From NCBI GenBank assembly GCA_963716215.1, contig OY970298.1, positions 1,984,001 to 2,048,000 on the forward strand: DNA of 64,000 bases, in the 5' to 3' direction. Shown here piece after piece: positions 44,800-53,683 of this stretch. The notes below the pieces were generated by a model, which was not told where the DNA came from, did no database searches, and worked only from the letters and a program-made list of their open reading frames with translations. Both the position numbers and the translations under genes were made by a program. Origin of the DNA: JACVRW01 sp963716215 (GTDB lineage Bacteria > Actinomycetota > Thermoleophilia > Solirubrobacterales > Thermoleophilaceae). Numbering within the stretch: position 1 is the stretch's first letter; each line of letters begins with the position of its first letter.

Positions 44800-44801
44800 C
44801 G

Positions 44802-44824
44802 CTTATTGACAGGCTAACAATAAG
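44802..44824. promoter_or_regulatory. TetR operator CTTATTG-N9-CAATAAG
   Basis: Perfect 7-bp arms with a 9-base centre sit between the TetR ATG (3 bases away) and the secreted-protein ATG (20 bases away). The size matches TetR operators. Confidence 0.7.
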
Positions 44825-44843
44825 GCTGGTAGCGTCGCCCGCC

Positions 44844-46331
44844 ATGAAGCTCGTCGCCCTGATCTCCTGCGCCCTGTTCGCCGCCGTCGTCGCACCGCCG
44901 CTCGCCGGCGCCGCCACGCCGATACCCCAGAGCCAGGCGGAGCTCCAGGGGCTGCCGGCGTTCACGGGGAAGGCGGCCAAGGCCCACGGGGTGCCGGCGC
45001 CGCGCATCCCGCGCCACCCGTTCATGGCCGCCAGCGGGCGCAACGCGGTGCACAACGACGCCTACCAGAGCGACACCTACCGCAACCTCGGACCGCTGGG
45101 CGGCAGCGACATGCGGCTGTTCTCCCAGTCGATCGACGGGGCCGGCGGGATCGGCTCCTGCGGCATCACGATCGCCTTCGACAAGCGCGGCCGGCTGATC
45201 ACCACGTGCATCTCCGCGGCGACCGTCGAGCTGCGGCTGATGGACACCCGGCTCAACACGATCGCCAGCCACATGCTGCCGCCGCGCATCATCCCGCCGG
45301 GGGTCAACCCGCTCCAGGCTCCGGGCGGCGCCTACTTCTACGTCGACAACAAGGACCGCGCGGTGGTGTCGATCGGGCGGGAGATCTTCGTGGTCGCCGT
45401 CCGCGGTGACACCCTCCAGCGGGTCCGCAGTTACGACCTCAACTCCGTCATCCCGAGCGACGACCAGCTCAACTCGGCGCTGCCGGACTGGAGCGGTCGG
45501 CTCTGGTTCGTGTCGCGCGAGCACGGGATCGTCGGCGCCCTCAACCCCGCCAACGGGCGGGTGCTCGGCACCGTTCGGACCAACGAGGCGATCGGCAACT
45601 CCTTCGCCATGGACGAGACCGGCGGGGTGTTCGTCGTCACCGACAAGGCGCAGTACCGCTTCGATCTGAGCCGCAAGGGCCGCCCGAAGGTCAGCTGGCG
45701 CCAGCGCTACGACAACGTGGGCCGCAAGAAGCCGGGCCAGTTCGACGCCGGCTCCGGCACGACGCCCACGCTGATGGGCAAGCAGTACCTCTCGATCGCC
45801 GACAACGCCGCTCGCATGCAGGTCGTGGTCATGCGGCGCGCCAAGCGCCTCCCGCGCAGGCAGCGCCGTGTGGTGTGCGAGCAGCCCGTCTTCCGCAGGG
45901 GTGCGGGGGCGACCGAGAACTCGATCATCGCGACCGACCGCTCGATGATCGTCGAGAACAACTACGGCTACTTCCCGCCGCCGGACGCGACCGCCAACGG
46001 GAACACCACGCAGCCGGGCGTGGCGCGCGTGGACATCAAGCGCGGCGGGAAGGGCTGCCGTACCGTGTGGAACAGCTCGGAGATCTCGCCGAGCACCGTG
46101 CCGAAGCTCTCGCTCGCGAGCGGTCTGATCTACCTCTACACCAAGCCGAAGGGCACGCCCGACGCCTGGTACCTGACCGCGGTCGACTTCTTCACGGGCA
46201 AGACCGTCTGGCGCCGGCTGGTCGGCACCGGGCTGCTGTTCAACGTGCACTACGCCGGCCTCACGATCAGCCCCAGCGGGGTGCTCTACTCCGGCGTGCT
46301 GGGCGGCACCGTGGGCATCGCCGACGGCTGA
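44844..46331 (+). CDS. Secreted beta-propeller-like protein (PQQ-repeat type)
   Basis: This 495-residue protein has a signal peptide (MKLVALISCALFAAVVAPPL, cleavage near AGA-AT) and a series of beta-rich blades (FAMDETGGVFVVTDKAQYRF, FTGKTVWRRLVGTGLLFNVH) resembling PQQ/quinoprotein propellers. No catalytic calcium or cofactor residues could be placed, so enzyme activity is not claimed. The ATG follows the TetR operator closely. The LysE gene overlaps its stop by one base. Confidence 0.72.
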   Translation: MKLVALISCALFAAVVAPPLAGAATPIPQSQAELQGLPAFTGKAAKAHGVPAPRIPRHPFMAASGRNAVHNDAYQSDTYRNLGPLGGSDMRLFSQSIDGAGGIGSCGITIAFDKRGRLITTCISAATVELRLMDTRLNTIASHMLPPRIIPPGVNPLQAPGGAYFYVDNKDRAVVSIGREIFVVAVRGDTLQRVRSYDLNSVIPSDDQLNSALPDWSGRLWFVSREHGIVGALNPANGRVLGTVRTNEAIGNSFAMDETGGVFVVTDKAQYRFDLSRKGRPKVSWRQRYDNVGRKKPGQFDAGSGTTPTLMGKQYLSIADNAARMQVVVMRRAKRLPRRQRRVVCEQPVFRRGAGATENSIIATDRSMIVENNYGYFPPPDATANGNTTQPGVARVDIKRGGKGCRTVWNSSEISPSTVPKLSLASGLIYLYTKPKGTPDAWYLTAVDFFTGKTVWRRLVGTGLLFNVHYAGLTISPSGVLYSGVLGGTVGIADG

Positions 46332-46945
46332 TGCCCGAGCACCCGTTCGTCGCCGTCGGGATCCTCGCGCTGCTGACGATCACGCCCGGTGCGGACATGG
46401 CGATGGTGGCGCGCAGCGTCTTCACCCGCGGGCGCCGCGACGCGTTCGCGACCACGCTCGGCATCTCCGCAGGCTGCCTGGCCTGGGCGTTCGCGTCCGC
46501 GCTCGGCGTGGCCGGGCTGCTGGCCGCGTCGCAGACGGCCTACGACGCGCTGCGCCTGGTCGGCGCGGGCTACCTCGTCTGGCTCGGCGCGCAGAGCCTG
46601 TTGGCCGCGCGCCGCGGGGTGCCGCCCCCCGACGAGCCCGAGCAACGGCGCGCCTCGCCGTTCAGGCAGGGCCTACTGACCAACCTCTTCAACCCGAAGA
46701 TCGCGGTCTTCTACGCCACGTTCCTGCCGCAGTTCATCGGGCCGGGCGACTCGGCGCTGGCGGTCTCGATGCTGCTGGCCTGCGTGCACGTGACGCTCGG
46801 CATCGCGTGGCTGACGCTGTACGCGTGGTTGCTCGCGCGCGCCGTGGAGGCGTTCCGAGGCTCGCGCCTGAGGCGGACGCTGGACGCGGTGACGGGCACG
46901 GTGCTGGTCGCGCTGGGGCTGCGGCTGGCCCTCGAACGGCGTTAG
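46331..46945 (+). CDS. LysE/RhtB-family amino-acid exporter
   Basis: This 204-residue membrane protein has six hydrophobic segments, with family motifs TITPGADMAMVARSVFTRGR near the start, LVGAGYLVWLGAQSL, and LLTNLFNPKIAVFYATFLPQ in the middle. It exports amino acids or related compounds. It follows the propeller gene by overlapping stop-start (TGATG), so it is coupled to a TetR-controlled transcript. Confidence 0.92.
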   Translation: MPEHPFVAVGILALLTITPGADMAMVARSVFTRGRRDAFATTLGISAGCLAWAFASALGVAGLLAASQTAYDALRLVGAGYLVWLGAQSLLAARRGVPPPDEPEQRRASPFRQGLLTNLFNPKIAVFYATFLPQFIGPGDSALAVSMLLACVHVTLGIAWLTLYAWLLARAVEAFRGSRLRRTLDAVTGTVLVALGLRLALERR

Positions 46946-47014
46946 CGGCGTCGTCCGAAACTGTGGGGAAAACCGAACCTCTTGGGCCCGACCCCTTCGC
47001 TACCGTGGCCGGCG

Positions 47015-47998
47015 ATGACCGAAGATGCCATTCAAGTAGAGGGGCTCCAGAAGTCCTACGGCTCCGTCCGTGCGCTCTGTGGAGTCGACTTCGCCGCCCC
47101 CACCGGCAGCGTGCTCGGACTGCTCGGCCCCAACGGCGCCGGTAAGACCACAGTCGTCAGGATCCTCTCGACGCTGCTCGAGCCGGATGCCGGCGTGGCG
47201 CGCGTGGCCGGCTTGGACGCCGTGCGCGAGGCGGCGCAGCTGCGCGCCAAGATCGGCCTCGCCGGTCAGTACGCCGCCGTCGACGAGAACCTGACCGGAT
47301 TCGAGAACCTCGAGATGGTCGGCCGGCTGTACCACATGGGTCGCACCGATGCGCGCGCCCGCGCGCAGGAGCTGCTCGATCACTTCGACCTCACCGACGC
47401 CGCCAAGCGGCCGGCGAAGACGTACTCGGGCGGCATGCGGCGGCGCCTGGACCTGGCCGCGGCGTTCATCTTCAGGCCGCCGGTGCTGTTCCTCGACGAG
47501 CCCACCACGGGCCTCGACCCGCGCAGCCGCCTCGGCATGTGGGAGACGATCGAGGGTCGCGTGGCCGGAGGCACCACGGTCCTGCTTACCACCCAGTACC
47601 TCGACGAGGCCGACCGGCTCGCGGATCGGATCGTGGTGATCGACCACGGCACCGTGATCGCCGAGGGCACCTCGGACGAGCTCAAGTCGCGCGTGGGCGG
47701 CGAGCGGCTCGAGGTCACTCTCGAGGACCCGACCCAGGCGATGACCGCGATCGACGCGCTGGCGCCGATCGCCGGCGACGAGAAGCCGGTCTGCCCGGAG
47801 AAGGTGCTCAGCATGCCCATGCGCCGCGACCGCGGCGGTATCGCCGAGGCGGTGCGGCGGCTCGACGACTCCGACGTGGGCATCGAGGACATCGCGCTGC
47901 GACGGCCGACGCTCGACGACGTGTTCATGGCGCTGACCGGTCACGCGGCCGAGGAGGAACCCGCCGAGGAAGAGGAGCGGGAGGAGGCCTTCGCATGA
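47015..47998 (+). CDS. ABC-2 exporter ATP-binding protein (DrrA-like)
   Basis: This 327-residue ATPase has Walker A GPNGAGKTT, signature YSGGMRRRLDLAAAF, Walker B VLFLDEPTTGLD, and an extended C-terminus with acidic tail (EEEPAEEEEREE). The DrrA family exports anthracycline-like drugs and glycolipids. The ATG was chosen where homology begins. The permease gene overlaps by 4 bases. Confidence 0.94.
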   Translation: MTEDAIQVEGLQKSYGSVRALCGVDFAAPTGSVLGLLGPNGAGKTTVVRILSTLLEPDAGVARVAGLDAVREAAQLRAKIGLAGQYAAVDENLTGFENLEMVGRLYHMGRTDARARAQELLDHFDLTDAAKRPAKTYSGGMRRRLDLAAAFIFRPPVLFLDEPTTGLDPRSRLGMWETIEGRVAGGTTVLLTTQYLDEADRLADRIVVIDHGTVIAEGTSDELKSRVGGERLEVTLEDPTQAMTAIDALAPIAGDEKPVCPEKVLSMPMRRDRGGIAEAVRRLDDSDVGIEDIALRRPTLDDVFMALTGHAAEEEPAEEEEREEAFA

Positions 47999-48771
47999 GC
48001 GCGCTAGCCATGACCGCTTCGGACACCCTGGTGCTCGCCCGCCGCAACCTGATGCGGATCCCGCGGCAGCCCGACCTCCTGGTCGCCTACACGATCCAGC
48101 CGGTGATGTTCGTGCTGCTGTTCGTGTTCGTGTTCGGCGGCGCGATCCAGACGCCGGGGTTCGACTACGTCGACTTCCTGATGCCCGGCATCATCGCCCA
48201 GTCGATCGCCTTCGGCGGGTTCGTCACGGCGCTCGGGTTGTCCGAGGACGTGCACAAGGGCCTGATCGACCGCTTCCGCTCGCTGCCGATGTCGCGCGCC
48301 GCGGTGCTGTTGGGACGGACCTTCTCCGACGTGGCGCTCAACTGCCTGTCGCTCGCGGTGCTGTTTGCGGTCGGCTTCGTCGCCGGGTTCAACTTCCAGG
48401 ACGCGACCGCGGGCGAGATCGCGCTCGGGATCCTGCTGTTGCTGCTGCTGGGCTACGCGTTCTCGTGGATCTTCGCGCTGGTGGGACTGTTCTCGTCCTC
48501 GCCGGAGACGGCGAACGCGATCGGCTTCACGCTGATCTTCCCGCTCACGTTCGCCTCGTCGATGTTCGTGCCGGCCGAATCGATGCCCGACGGCCTGCGC
48601 CAGTTCGCGGAGGCGAACCCGTTCACGACGATCAGCGACGCGCTGCGGTCGCTCTGGCTAGGCACGCCCGCGCACACCGACGTCTGGATGGCGTTCGTGT
48701 GGTGCTTCGTCCTGATCGGGATCTTCGCTCCGCTGGCTGTGGGGCGCTACCGCCGCGTGTCCGCCCGCTGA
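47995..48771 (+). CDS. ABC-2 permease (DrrB-like)
   Basis: This 258-residue permease has six membrane segments and the DrrB signatures NLMRIPRQPDLLVAYTIQPV and GLIDRFRSLPMSRAAVLLGR. It works with the preceding ATPase. Its last 114 bases are also used by the iron permease gene on the opposite strand, an unusually long convergent overlap. Confidence 0.93.
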   Translation: MSALAMTASDTLVLARRNLMRIPRQPDLLVAYTIQPVMFVLLFVFVFGGAIQTPGFDYVDFLMPGIIAQSIAFGGFVTALGLSEDVHKGLIDRFRSLPMSRAAVLLGRTFSDVALNCLSLAVLFAVGFVAGFNFQDATAGEIALGILLLLLLGYAFSWIFALVGLFSSSPETANAIGFTLIFPLTFASSMFVPAESMPDGLRQFAEANPFTTISDALRSLWLGTPAHTDVWMAFVWCFVLIGIFAPLAVGRYRRVSAR

Positions 48772-51150
48772 GGCACCCTCGCCGTTCGAAGACGCCGCGG
48801 TGGCCGTGGCCGCAACCGCCCGTCGTCGCGGGCGGTGCTTGAGCCGCTCGGCGAGCAGGTAGGAGCCGATCACGAACACCCCGCCGGCGAGCTGCGCCAG
48901 CAGCGTCTCGACGGTGGGGAAGATGCCCAGCCAGATCCCCGCCCAGTACGGGATCTCCACGTCGATCGGCGTGATCGGCACCCAGCCGACGCCCTGCATC
49001 GTGCGGACCGTCTTGCCCATCATGATCATCAGCACGACGGTCAGCAGCACGCCGGTGACGATCAGCATCTTCTTGTAGGGCAGCTTGCGCTCGAGCTTGA
49101 AGGTCGCGATCGCCACCGCCATCACCGCCACCCCGCCTAGCAGGACGCCCTCGAGCACCACGGCGAGGCCCGAGTTGAGCTCCAGTGCCTGCAGGAACAG
49201 CACGGTCTCGAAGCCCTCGCGGTAGACCGTCGAGAAGCCGAGCAGCACGAAGCCGAGCACCTGCGCCGAGACCAGGCCCCCGGCGGTCACGCCGAGCAGC
49301 ACCCGCCGCCGCTTGTTGAACTTCTTGATGTGCTCGGTCCAGTAGACCTTGTGGAAGAACCAGTTGAGCACCAGCAGCAGCACCGCGATGGCGATCACGC
49401 CGACCACCGCCTCGAGCTTCTCCCCGTAGCGCGACAGCTCCGTGAGCACGGTGCGGGCGAGGATGAAGGTGACCACGCTCGCCAGCAGCGCCAGCAGCGC
49501 CCCGATCAGCATCGGGCGGCGCTGTAGACGCGCGGCGCCGGTGAGGCTGGCCATCACGGCGGCCAGGATCAGCACGGCCTCGAGCCCCTCGCGGAAGACG
49601 ATCACGGCCGCGTTGGTCACAGCCGTCGCCGCGGTCGCGCCCTCGCCGAGCGCACCCGCGCCGTCGGTCAGCGCCTCGTCGAGCGCCAGGCGCGTCTCGT
49701 GCACGTCCCGCCGCGGCTGCTTCTGGGCGATCAGGGTTGCCATGCCCTCCTTGCCCTCGGCGCCGAACCAGATCAGCCCCTCAACGCGGGCCACTACGTC
49801 GGGGGCGATCGAGCGCAGGCTCAGCTCGGGGCCGAACTCGAAGAACGCGTACGCCTCCAGGCGCGACTGCTCGGCCTGCGCGTACTGGCCGGCGCCGGCG
49901 GCGGCCTCGAGCCGGTCGAGGGTGAGCGCGATCAGGTCGAAGTCGGACTGGGCGTCGTCCTGCTTCCACTCCTCGGGCAGCAGGTCGTCGATCAGATCGC
50001 TGGCTCGCTCCTGGGCGCCCTCGATCGTGTCCTGGGAGACCACGCGCTTGCCGTCGCGCGCGTCCTCCACGTACACGCGCAGCTGGTCGAGCGTGCGCGC
50101 GACCGCCTCCGTGGCGCGCGGGTCGCGCTTCGTCAGGTCCTCCTCGAGGTCGGAGAAGGCGGAGATCGAGCCCTCGCTGAACGCGATCGACTCCTGGATC
50201 TCGAATGGAATCGTGACCTTGCCGTCGTCGGTGCCGTGGTCGTAGTCGACCGGGATCAGCTCGACGAAGCGCATCAGCTGCCCGGCGCGGCGGGCCTGCT
50301 CGGCGGCGGTGAAGGGCGCGGCGGTGAAGCCGTCGAGGGCGGCGGCGACTTGCTCCCGCGCCTCCGCGTAGTCGGCCTGGTCGCCGCGCAGCGCGGTGCG
50401 CTGCAGCTGCGCGAACGCGGCGGTGGCCTGCTCGCGCGCCTCTGCGCCGCGCGTCTTCTCGTACTCGGGCGCGAGTATCTGCCAGAGGCCGGCCGCCACG
50501 GCGGCTGTCTGCGCCCAGCGCGCCCGGAAGTCGCGCTCGGCCGCGTCCGACGCCTCGCCGAGGTGGTCGGTCAGGCTGGCCTGGTAGGCGTCCAGCAGGT
50601 CTTTCTTGACGCCGAGCAGCGCCTTGCGCGGCCCGCTCTTGCCGCGCGCCAGCTCGCGCACGGCCAGCGTCCCGTCCACTCCCGGCCTGACGAAGCGGGT
50701 GGCCTTGCGGAACTCGCGCAGCAGCAGCCAGGTGCTCGCGCGCTCGGCGTCGCCGGCCGCGACCGCGGCCACCGTTACCGCGTAGGAGCCGCGCATCAGC
50801 GCGGCGCGCAGGCGCCCGCGCGCGGCGGCGAGCTCGATCTCGTCGCGCGCGCGCGCGGAGCGCCGTGCGTCCGCCAGCGCCTCCCGCACCGCGCGCCCCG
50901 CCTCCGGGGCGTCGCGGCGGAGTCCTCTCGCCAGCTCGCCGCGCAGCTCGCGCTCAGCACGCCGGACGAGCCGCTCCGCGGACTGCGGCTCGTCCAGCAG
51001 CAACGCGCTCTGCGCGTCGAACACCAGGTCCTGCATCCGCTGCGCCGCCTGCCAGGGCGGGCTCGCGGGCGTGTCCGCCGCCTGCGCCGGCGCCGCCAGC
51101 AGCAGGGCGACGAGAATGCCGCCGGCGAACGCGAGCAGGCGGGTACGCAC
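48658..51150 (-). CDS. FTR1-family iron permease with large N-terminal exported domain
   Basis: This 830-residue protein has a signal peptide (LLAFAGGILVALLLAAPAQA), a helix-rich extracytoplasmic region of about 480 residues, then a seven-helix FTR1 permease with the paired iron-site motifs REGLE (about 520) and REGFE (about 644). It would move ferric iron across the membrane. The long N-terminal region is unusual for FTR1; some family members have partner domains fused there. The last 38 residues overlap the DrrB-like gene antisense. It follows the EfeO-like gene by 6 bases, behind two iron-box sites. Confidence 0.93.
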   Translation of the reverse strand: MRTRLLAFAGGILVALLLAAPAQAADTPASPPWQAAQRMQDLVFDAQSALLLDEPQSAERLVRRAERELRGELARGLRRDAPEAGRAVREALADARRSARARDEIELAAARGRLRAALMRGSYAVTVAAVAAGDAERASTWLLLREFRKATRFVRPGVDGTLAVRELARGKSGPRKALLGVKKDLLDAYQASLTDHLGEASDAAERDFRARWAQTAAVAAGLWQILAPEYEKTRGAEAREQATAAFAQLQRTALRGDQADYAEAREQVAAALDGFTAAPFTAAEQARRAGQLMRFVELIPVDYDHGTDDGKVTIPFEIQESIAFSEGSISAFSDLEEDLTKRDPRATEAVARTLDQLRVYVEDARDGKRVVSQDTIEGAQERASDLIDDLLPEEWKQDDAQSDFDLIALTLDRLEAAAGAGQYAQAEQSRLEAYAFFEFGPELSLRSIAPDVVARVEGLIWFGAEGKEGMATLIAQKQPRRDVHETRLALDEALTDGAGALGEGATAATAVTNAAVIVFREGLEAVLILAAVMASLTGAARLQRRPMLIGALLALLASVVTFILARTVLTELSRYGEKLEAVVGVIAIAVLLLVLNWFFHKVYWTEHIKKFNKRRRVLLGVTAGGLVSAQVLGFVLLGFSTVYREGFETVLFLQALELNSGLAVVLEGVLLGGVAVMAVAIATFKLERKLPYKKMLIVTGVLLTVVLMIMMGKTVRTMQGVGWVPITPIDVEIPYWAGIWLGIFPTVETLLAQLAGGVFVIGSYLLAERLKHRPRRRAVAATATAASSNGEGASAGGHAAVAPHSQRSEDPDQDEAPHERHPDVGVRGRA

Positions 51151-51156
51151 CCCTGG

Positions 51157-52269
51157 CTAGCCCTCTTCGATCTGGATGTCCAGCTTCGCCGCCGCCTGGG
51201 TGATTTGCCCGGCGATGGCCTCGGCACGCTCCTGGGCCTGGGACCCGAGCGTGTCGGCCTCCTCGGCCGTGTACTTGCGACCGCCGGCCTCCTTCTCCTG
51301 AAGGTCGGAGGCGAAGCCGTGCAGCTCCGTCAGGCTCTCCTTGGTCTGCGCGGCCTGCTGCTTGTCCGCCTTCGCCACCAGCGGCTCGACGTTGTCGTAC
51401 ACGAGCACGAGGCCGCCAAGGATGTCAGCGATGTCCTGCAGGCGCGACGCTGCCACGAAGGCAGTCTCGGTCGCCTTGTCGCCGGCGATGAAGCGCGAGT
51501 TCTTCCAGGCCTCGAAGTACTCGGACATCGTCGGGGTCATCACCACGAGCGCCGTCAGGGCGTCGCTCGGGGTGGGCTCCCACTCGCGCGCGGACGCGTC
51601 GAGCTCCTTGGCGTACTTCTCGAAGTCGCGCGCCGCGGCCACATAGAAGTCGGCGTCGGGCACGGACTCGCCGAACTCGACCTTGCCGTTGCCGTCGAGG
51701 TCGGGCTCCACGCCCTTGGCCTGGAACTTCGGCTCGGTGCCGAACGCGGCGGTCTCGATCAGGAAGTTGAAGTTGCCGGGCTGCTTGTAGGTGTTGCCCG
51801 CGGGCGTCTTCAAGTCGAACGGCACGGCGCTCTCGGGGTCGGATGCGTCGGAGCCCGCGTCGATGATCACGTCGTACTCGGCGAGGCTCGGCACGCCCGC
51901 CACCACGCCCTCCATCTCCTCATAGGCCGGGTTGGCGGCCGCGAAGCCCTCCTGGGCCTCCTCGACCAGACCCTTGACCTCCTCGCGGTTCTGCTCGAGC
52001 AGGGCGGCGTAGTCGAAGTCGGCCGCCTTCGCGAGCTCGTAGTACTCCTCGGCGTTCGCACGCACGGCGCCGCTCTCGGTCACGAGCCGCTCGGTGTGCT
52101 CGAGCAGGTAGTCCTTGACGGCCGCGAGGTCGGCCTGCTCGGCCGGGGTGGTGACGGTGTCCGAGCTGTCGCTCGAGGAGTCGTCGTCGCCGCAGGCGGC
52201 GGCGCCGAACGCGAGGGCGCAGGCGGCGGCGGCGAGCGCGGTTCGGCGTGCGAGGGCGGGGCGAGTCAT
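51157..52269 (-). CDS. EfeO/EfeM-like iron-binding lipoprotein
   Basis: This 370-residue protein has a lipoprotein signal (ALAAAACALAFGAAACGDDD) and a helical domain like imelysin/EfeO (AEYDVIIDAGSDASDPESAV, FNFLIETAAFGTEPKF). It would collect iron for the FTR1 permease encoded next. No DyP peroxidase (EfeB) gene is present, so the system is two-component. ATG at 52269; iron-box-like sites begin 29 bases upstream. Confidence 0.8.
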   Translation of the reverse strand: MTRPALARRTALAAAACALAFGAAACGDDDSSSDSSDTVTTPAEQADLAAVKDYLLEHTERLVTESGAVRANAEEYYELAKAADFDYAALLEQNREEVKGLVEEAQEGFAAANPAYEEMEGVVAGVPSLAEYDVIIDAGSDASDPESAVPFDLKTPAGNTYKQPGNFNFLIETAAFGTEPKFQAKGVEPDLDGNGKVEFGESVPDADFYVAAARDFEKYAKELDASAREWEPTPSDALTALVVMTPTMSEYFEAWKNSRFIAGDKATETAFVAASRLQDIADILGGLVLVYDNVEPLVAKADKQQAAQTKESLTELHGFASDLQEKEAGGRKYTAEEADTLGSQAQERAEAIAGQITQAAAKLDIQIEEG

Positions 52270-52297
52270 CGGATCGGGTCCTCCGTGGCAAATGTCA

Positions 52298-52328
52298 TTA
52301 GGCCCACCTAACTGTTAGGGCGGCCTAA
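52298..52328. promoter_or_regulatory. Tandem iron boxes TTAGG-N4-CCTAA
   Basis: Two TTAGG-N4-CCTAA sites (52298-52311 and 52315-52328; centres 17 bp apart) lie upstream of the iron uptake pair. They resemble IdeR/DtxR operators (TTAGG inverted repeats). They could repress iron uptake when iron is sufficient. Confidence 0.75.
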
Positions 52329-52365
52329 AGCTACAGCAGATCTGCGCACGGCGTACCGTTCTGGG

Positions 52366-53175
52366 ATGGAGCTGGCGCGATGCACCGCACTCGTGACAGG
52401 AGCGAACCGCGGCATCGGTCGCGCGATCGCCGAGGCGCTGGCGCGACGGCCACTCGAGCTGCTGCTCTGCGGTGTGCGTGATCCGTCGGCGTTCGACGCG
52501 ATCGAGTCACCGCGCGGTGGGGCGCGCGAGGTGCGTGCGGTGCGTGTGGACCTCTCCTCGCCCGACGAGATCGCGCGCTGCTGGGCCCAGCTGCCCGACG
52601 TGGACCTGCTGGTCAACAACGCAGGTCAGCTGAGCGTCGGCCAGCTCGAGGAGCAGGACCTGGACGCGATCTACTCGATGCTCCAGGTGAACCTGCTCGC
52701 CACGATCGACCTGACCCGGCGGGCGCTGCCCGGCATGCTCGCCCGGGGCCGCGGCAAGATCGTGAACAACGCGAGCATGAGCGGCTACGCGTTCTTCCCG
52801 GCGGCCAGCACGTACGCCGCCTCGAAGGCCGGCGTGGTGGCGTTCAGCGAGTCGCTGCGCCGCGAGCTGGCGAGCACCCCGGTGACCGTGCTGCACCTCG
52901 TCACACCGGGCGTGGATACCGACATGCTCGCCGAGACCAAGCGCGGCTACGAGAGCTACGGCACCGACCCGGCCAGCTGGGACCAGGTGCCCGCCGCGGA
53001 GTGGGCGGCCAAAACGGTCGCCGCGATCGAGGATGACTCCGCCGTGCTGGCCCCAGGCGGGCGCAGTGGCCTCGCCAAGCTCGCCTCGCGCGGCCCCGGG
53101 TTCGTGCTCGACGCGGTCTCGCGGCGGATGTTCAGCCGGCGCGGCGCGGATGCGGGTGGTACGGAGCGCCCCTGA
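52366..53175 (+). CDS. Short-chain dehydrogenase
   Basis: This 269-residue SDR has TGANRGIGRAIAEALAR as NADP site, NNAGQ, an active-site Ser (NNASMSG) and the YAASK pair (STYAASKAGVVAFSESLRRE). It is divergent from the iron-uptake genes, and the tandem iron boxes lie 38 bases before its ATG, so it may share iron control. Substrate unknown. Its 3' end overlaps the DUF1365 gene by 44 bases. Confidence 0.92.
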   Translation: MELARCTALVTGANRGIGRAIAEALARRPLELLLCGVRDPSAFDAIESPRGGAREVRAVRVDLSSPDEIARCWAQLPDVDLLVNNAGQLSVGQLEEQDLDAIYSMLQVNLLATIDLTRRALPGMLARGRGKIVNNASMSGYAFFPAASTYAASKAGVVAFSESLRRELASTPVTVLHLVTPGVDTDMLAETKRGYESYGTDPASWDQVPAAEWAAKTVAAIEDDSAVLAPGGRSGLAKLASRGPGFVLDAVSRRMFSRRGADAGGTERP

Positions 53176-53683
53176 GCGCCAGCAGCGCGGCGTGGCCGTA
53201 GATCAGCGCGAGCACTCGCAACGGCTGGGCTGGGTAGCGCAGGCGCAGGCGGCGCAGGTCACCCGCCGGGCGCCGCTCCAGCGAGAGCGTCGCGTCGAAC
53301 ACGCGCTCGCCCTCGCGCCGGTTCTCGATGTGCACGGTCAGGTGCGGGCCGGGCACGCCGGCGTGGATCGAGTACTCGTGGTCCATGCCGAGGAAGGGCG
53401 ACACGTGCATGGTCTTCTCCGCCCGCCCCGACCGGCCCTCGAACTCGTAGCTGCGGCTCTCGCCCCACGGCGTGTTGGTCACCTCCGCGGCCACCGACGC
53501 CACCTCCGCGCCGTCCATGCGGTAGTGGAAACGGACCGGGTTGAAGCCGACTCCCAGCGAGCGCGGCATCTCGAGTGTCCGCACCGGGCCGTCGCCGAGC
53601 GTCATGTAGAGCCGGTAGCGGAACTGGTGGGCGTTGGGCCCGAAGCGGCGGTGACGCACCCAGCCCTCGTAGAGCTCGGTCAC
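53132..53683 (-). CDS. DUF1365 protein, shorter than usual
   Basis: This 183-residue protein keeps DUF1365 signatures (YEGWVRHRRFGPNAHQFRYR, GVGFNPVRFHYRMDG, TMHVSPFLGMDHEYSI) but lacks roughly 50 residues that usually separate the first two blocks. The family accompanies FAD-dependent amine oxidase-like proteins in lipid modification clusters. It overlaps that gene's stop by 4 bases. Confidence 0.82.
   Translation of the reverse strand: MTELYEGWVRHRRFGPNAHQFRYRLYMTLGDGPVRTLEMPRSLGVGFNPVRFHYRMDGAEVASVAAEVTNTPWGESRSYEFEGRSGRAEKTMHVSPFLGMDHEYSIHAGVPGPHLTVHIENRREGERVFDATLSLERRPAGDLRRLRLRYPAQPLRVLALIYGHAALLALRGAPYHPHPRRAG

Noticed and set aside
49699..52311. Long open frame antisense to the iron-uptake genes, about 870 codons
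   Set aside because: Low-complexity Arg/Leu/Gly sequence with no motifs; the opposite strand encodes well-supported FTR1 and EfeO-like proteins.
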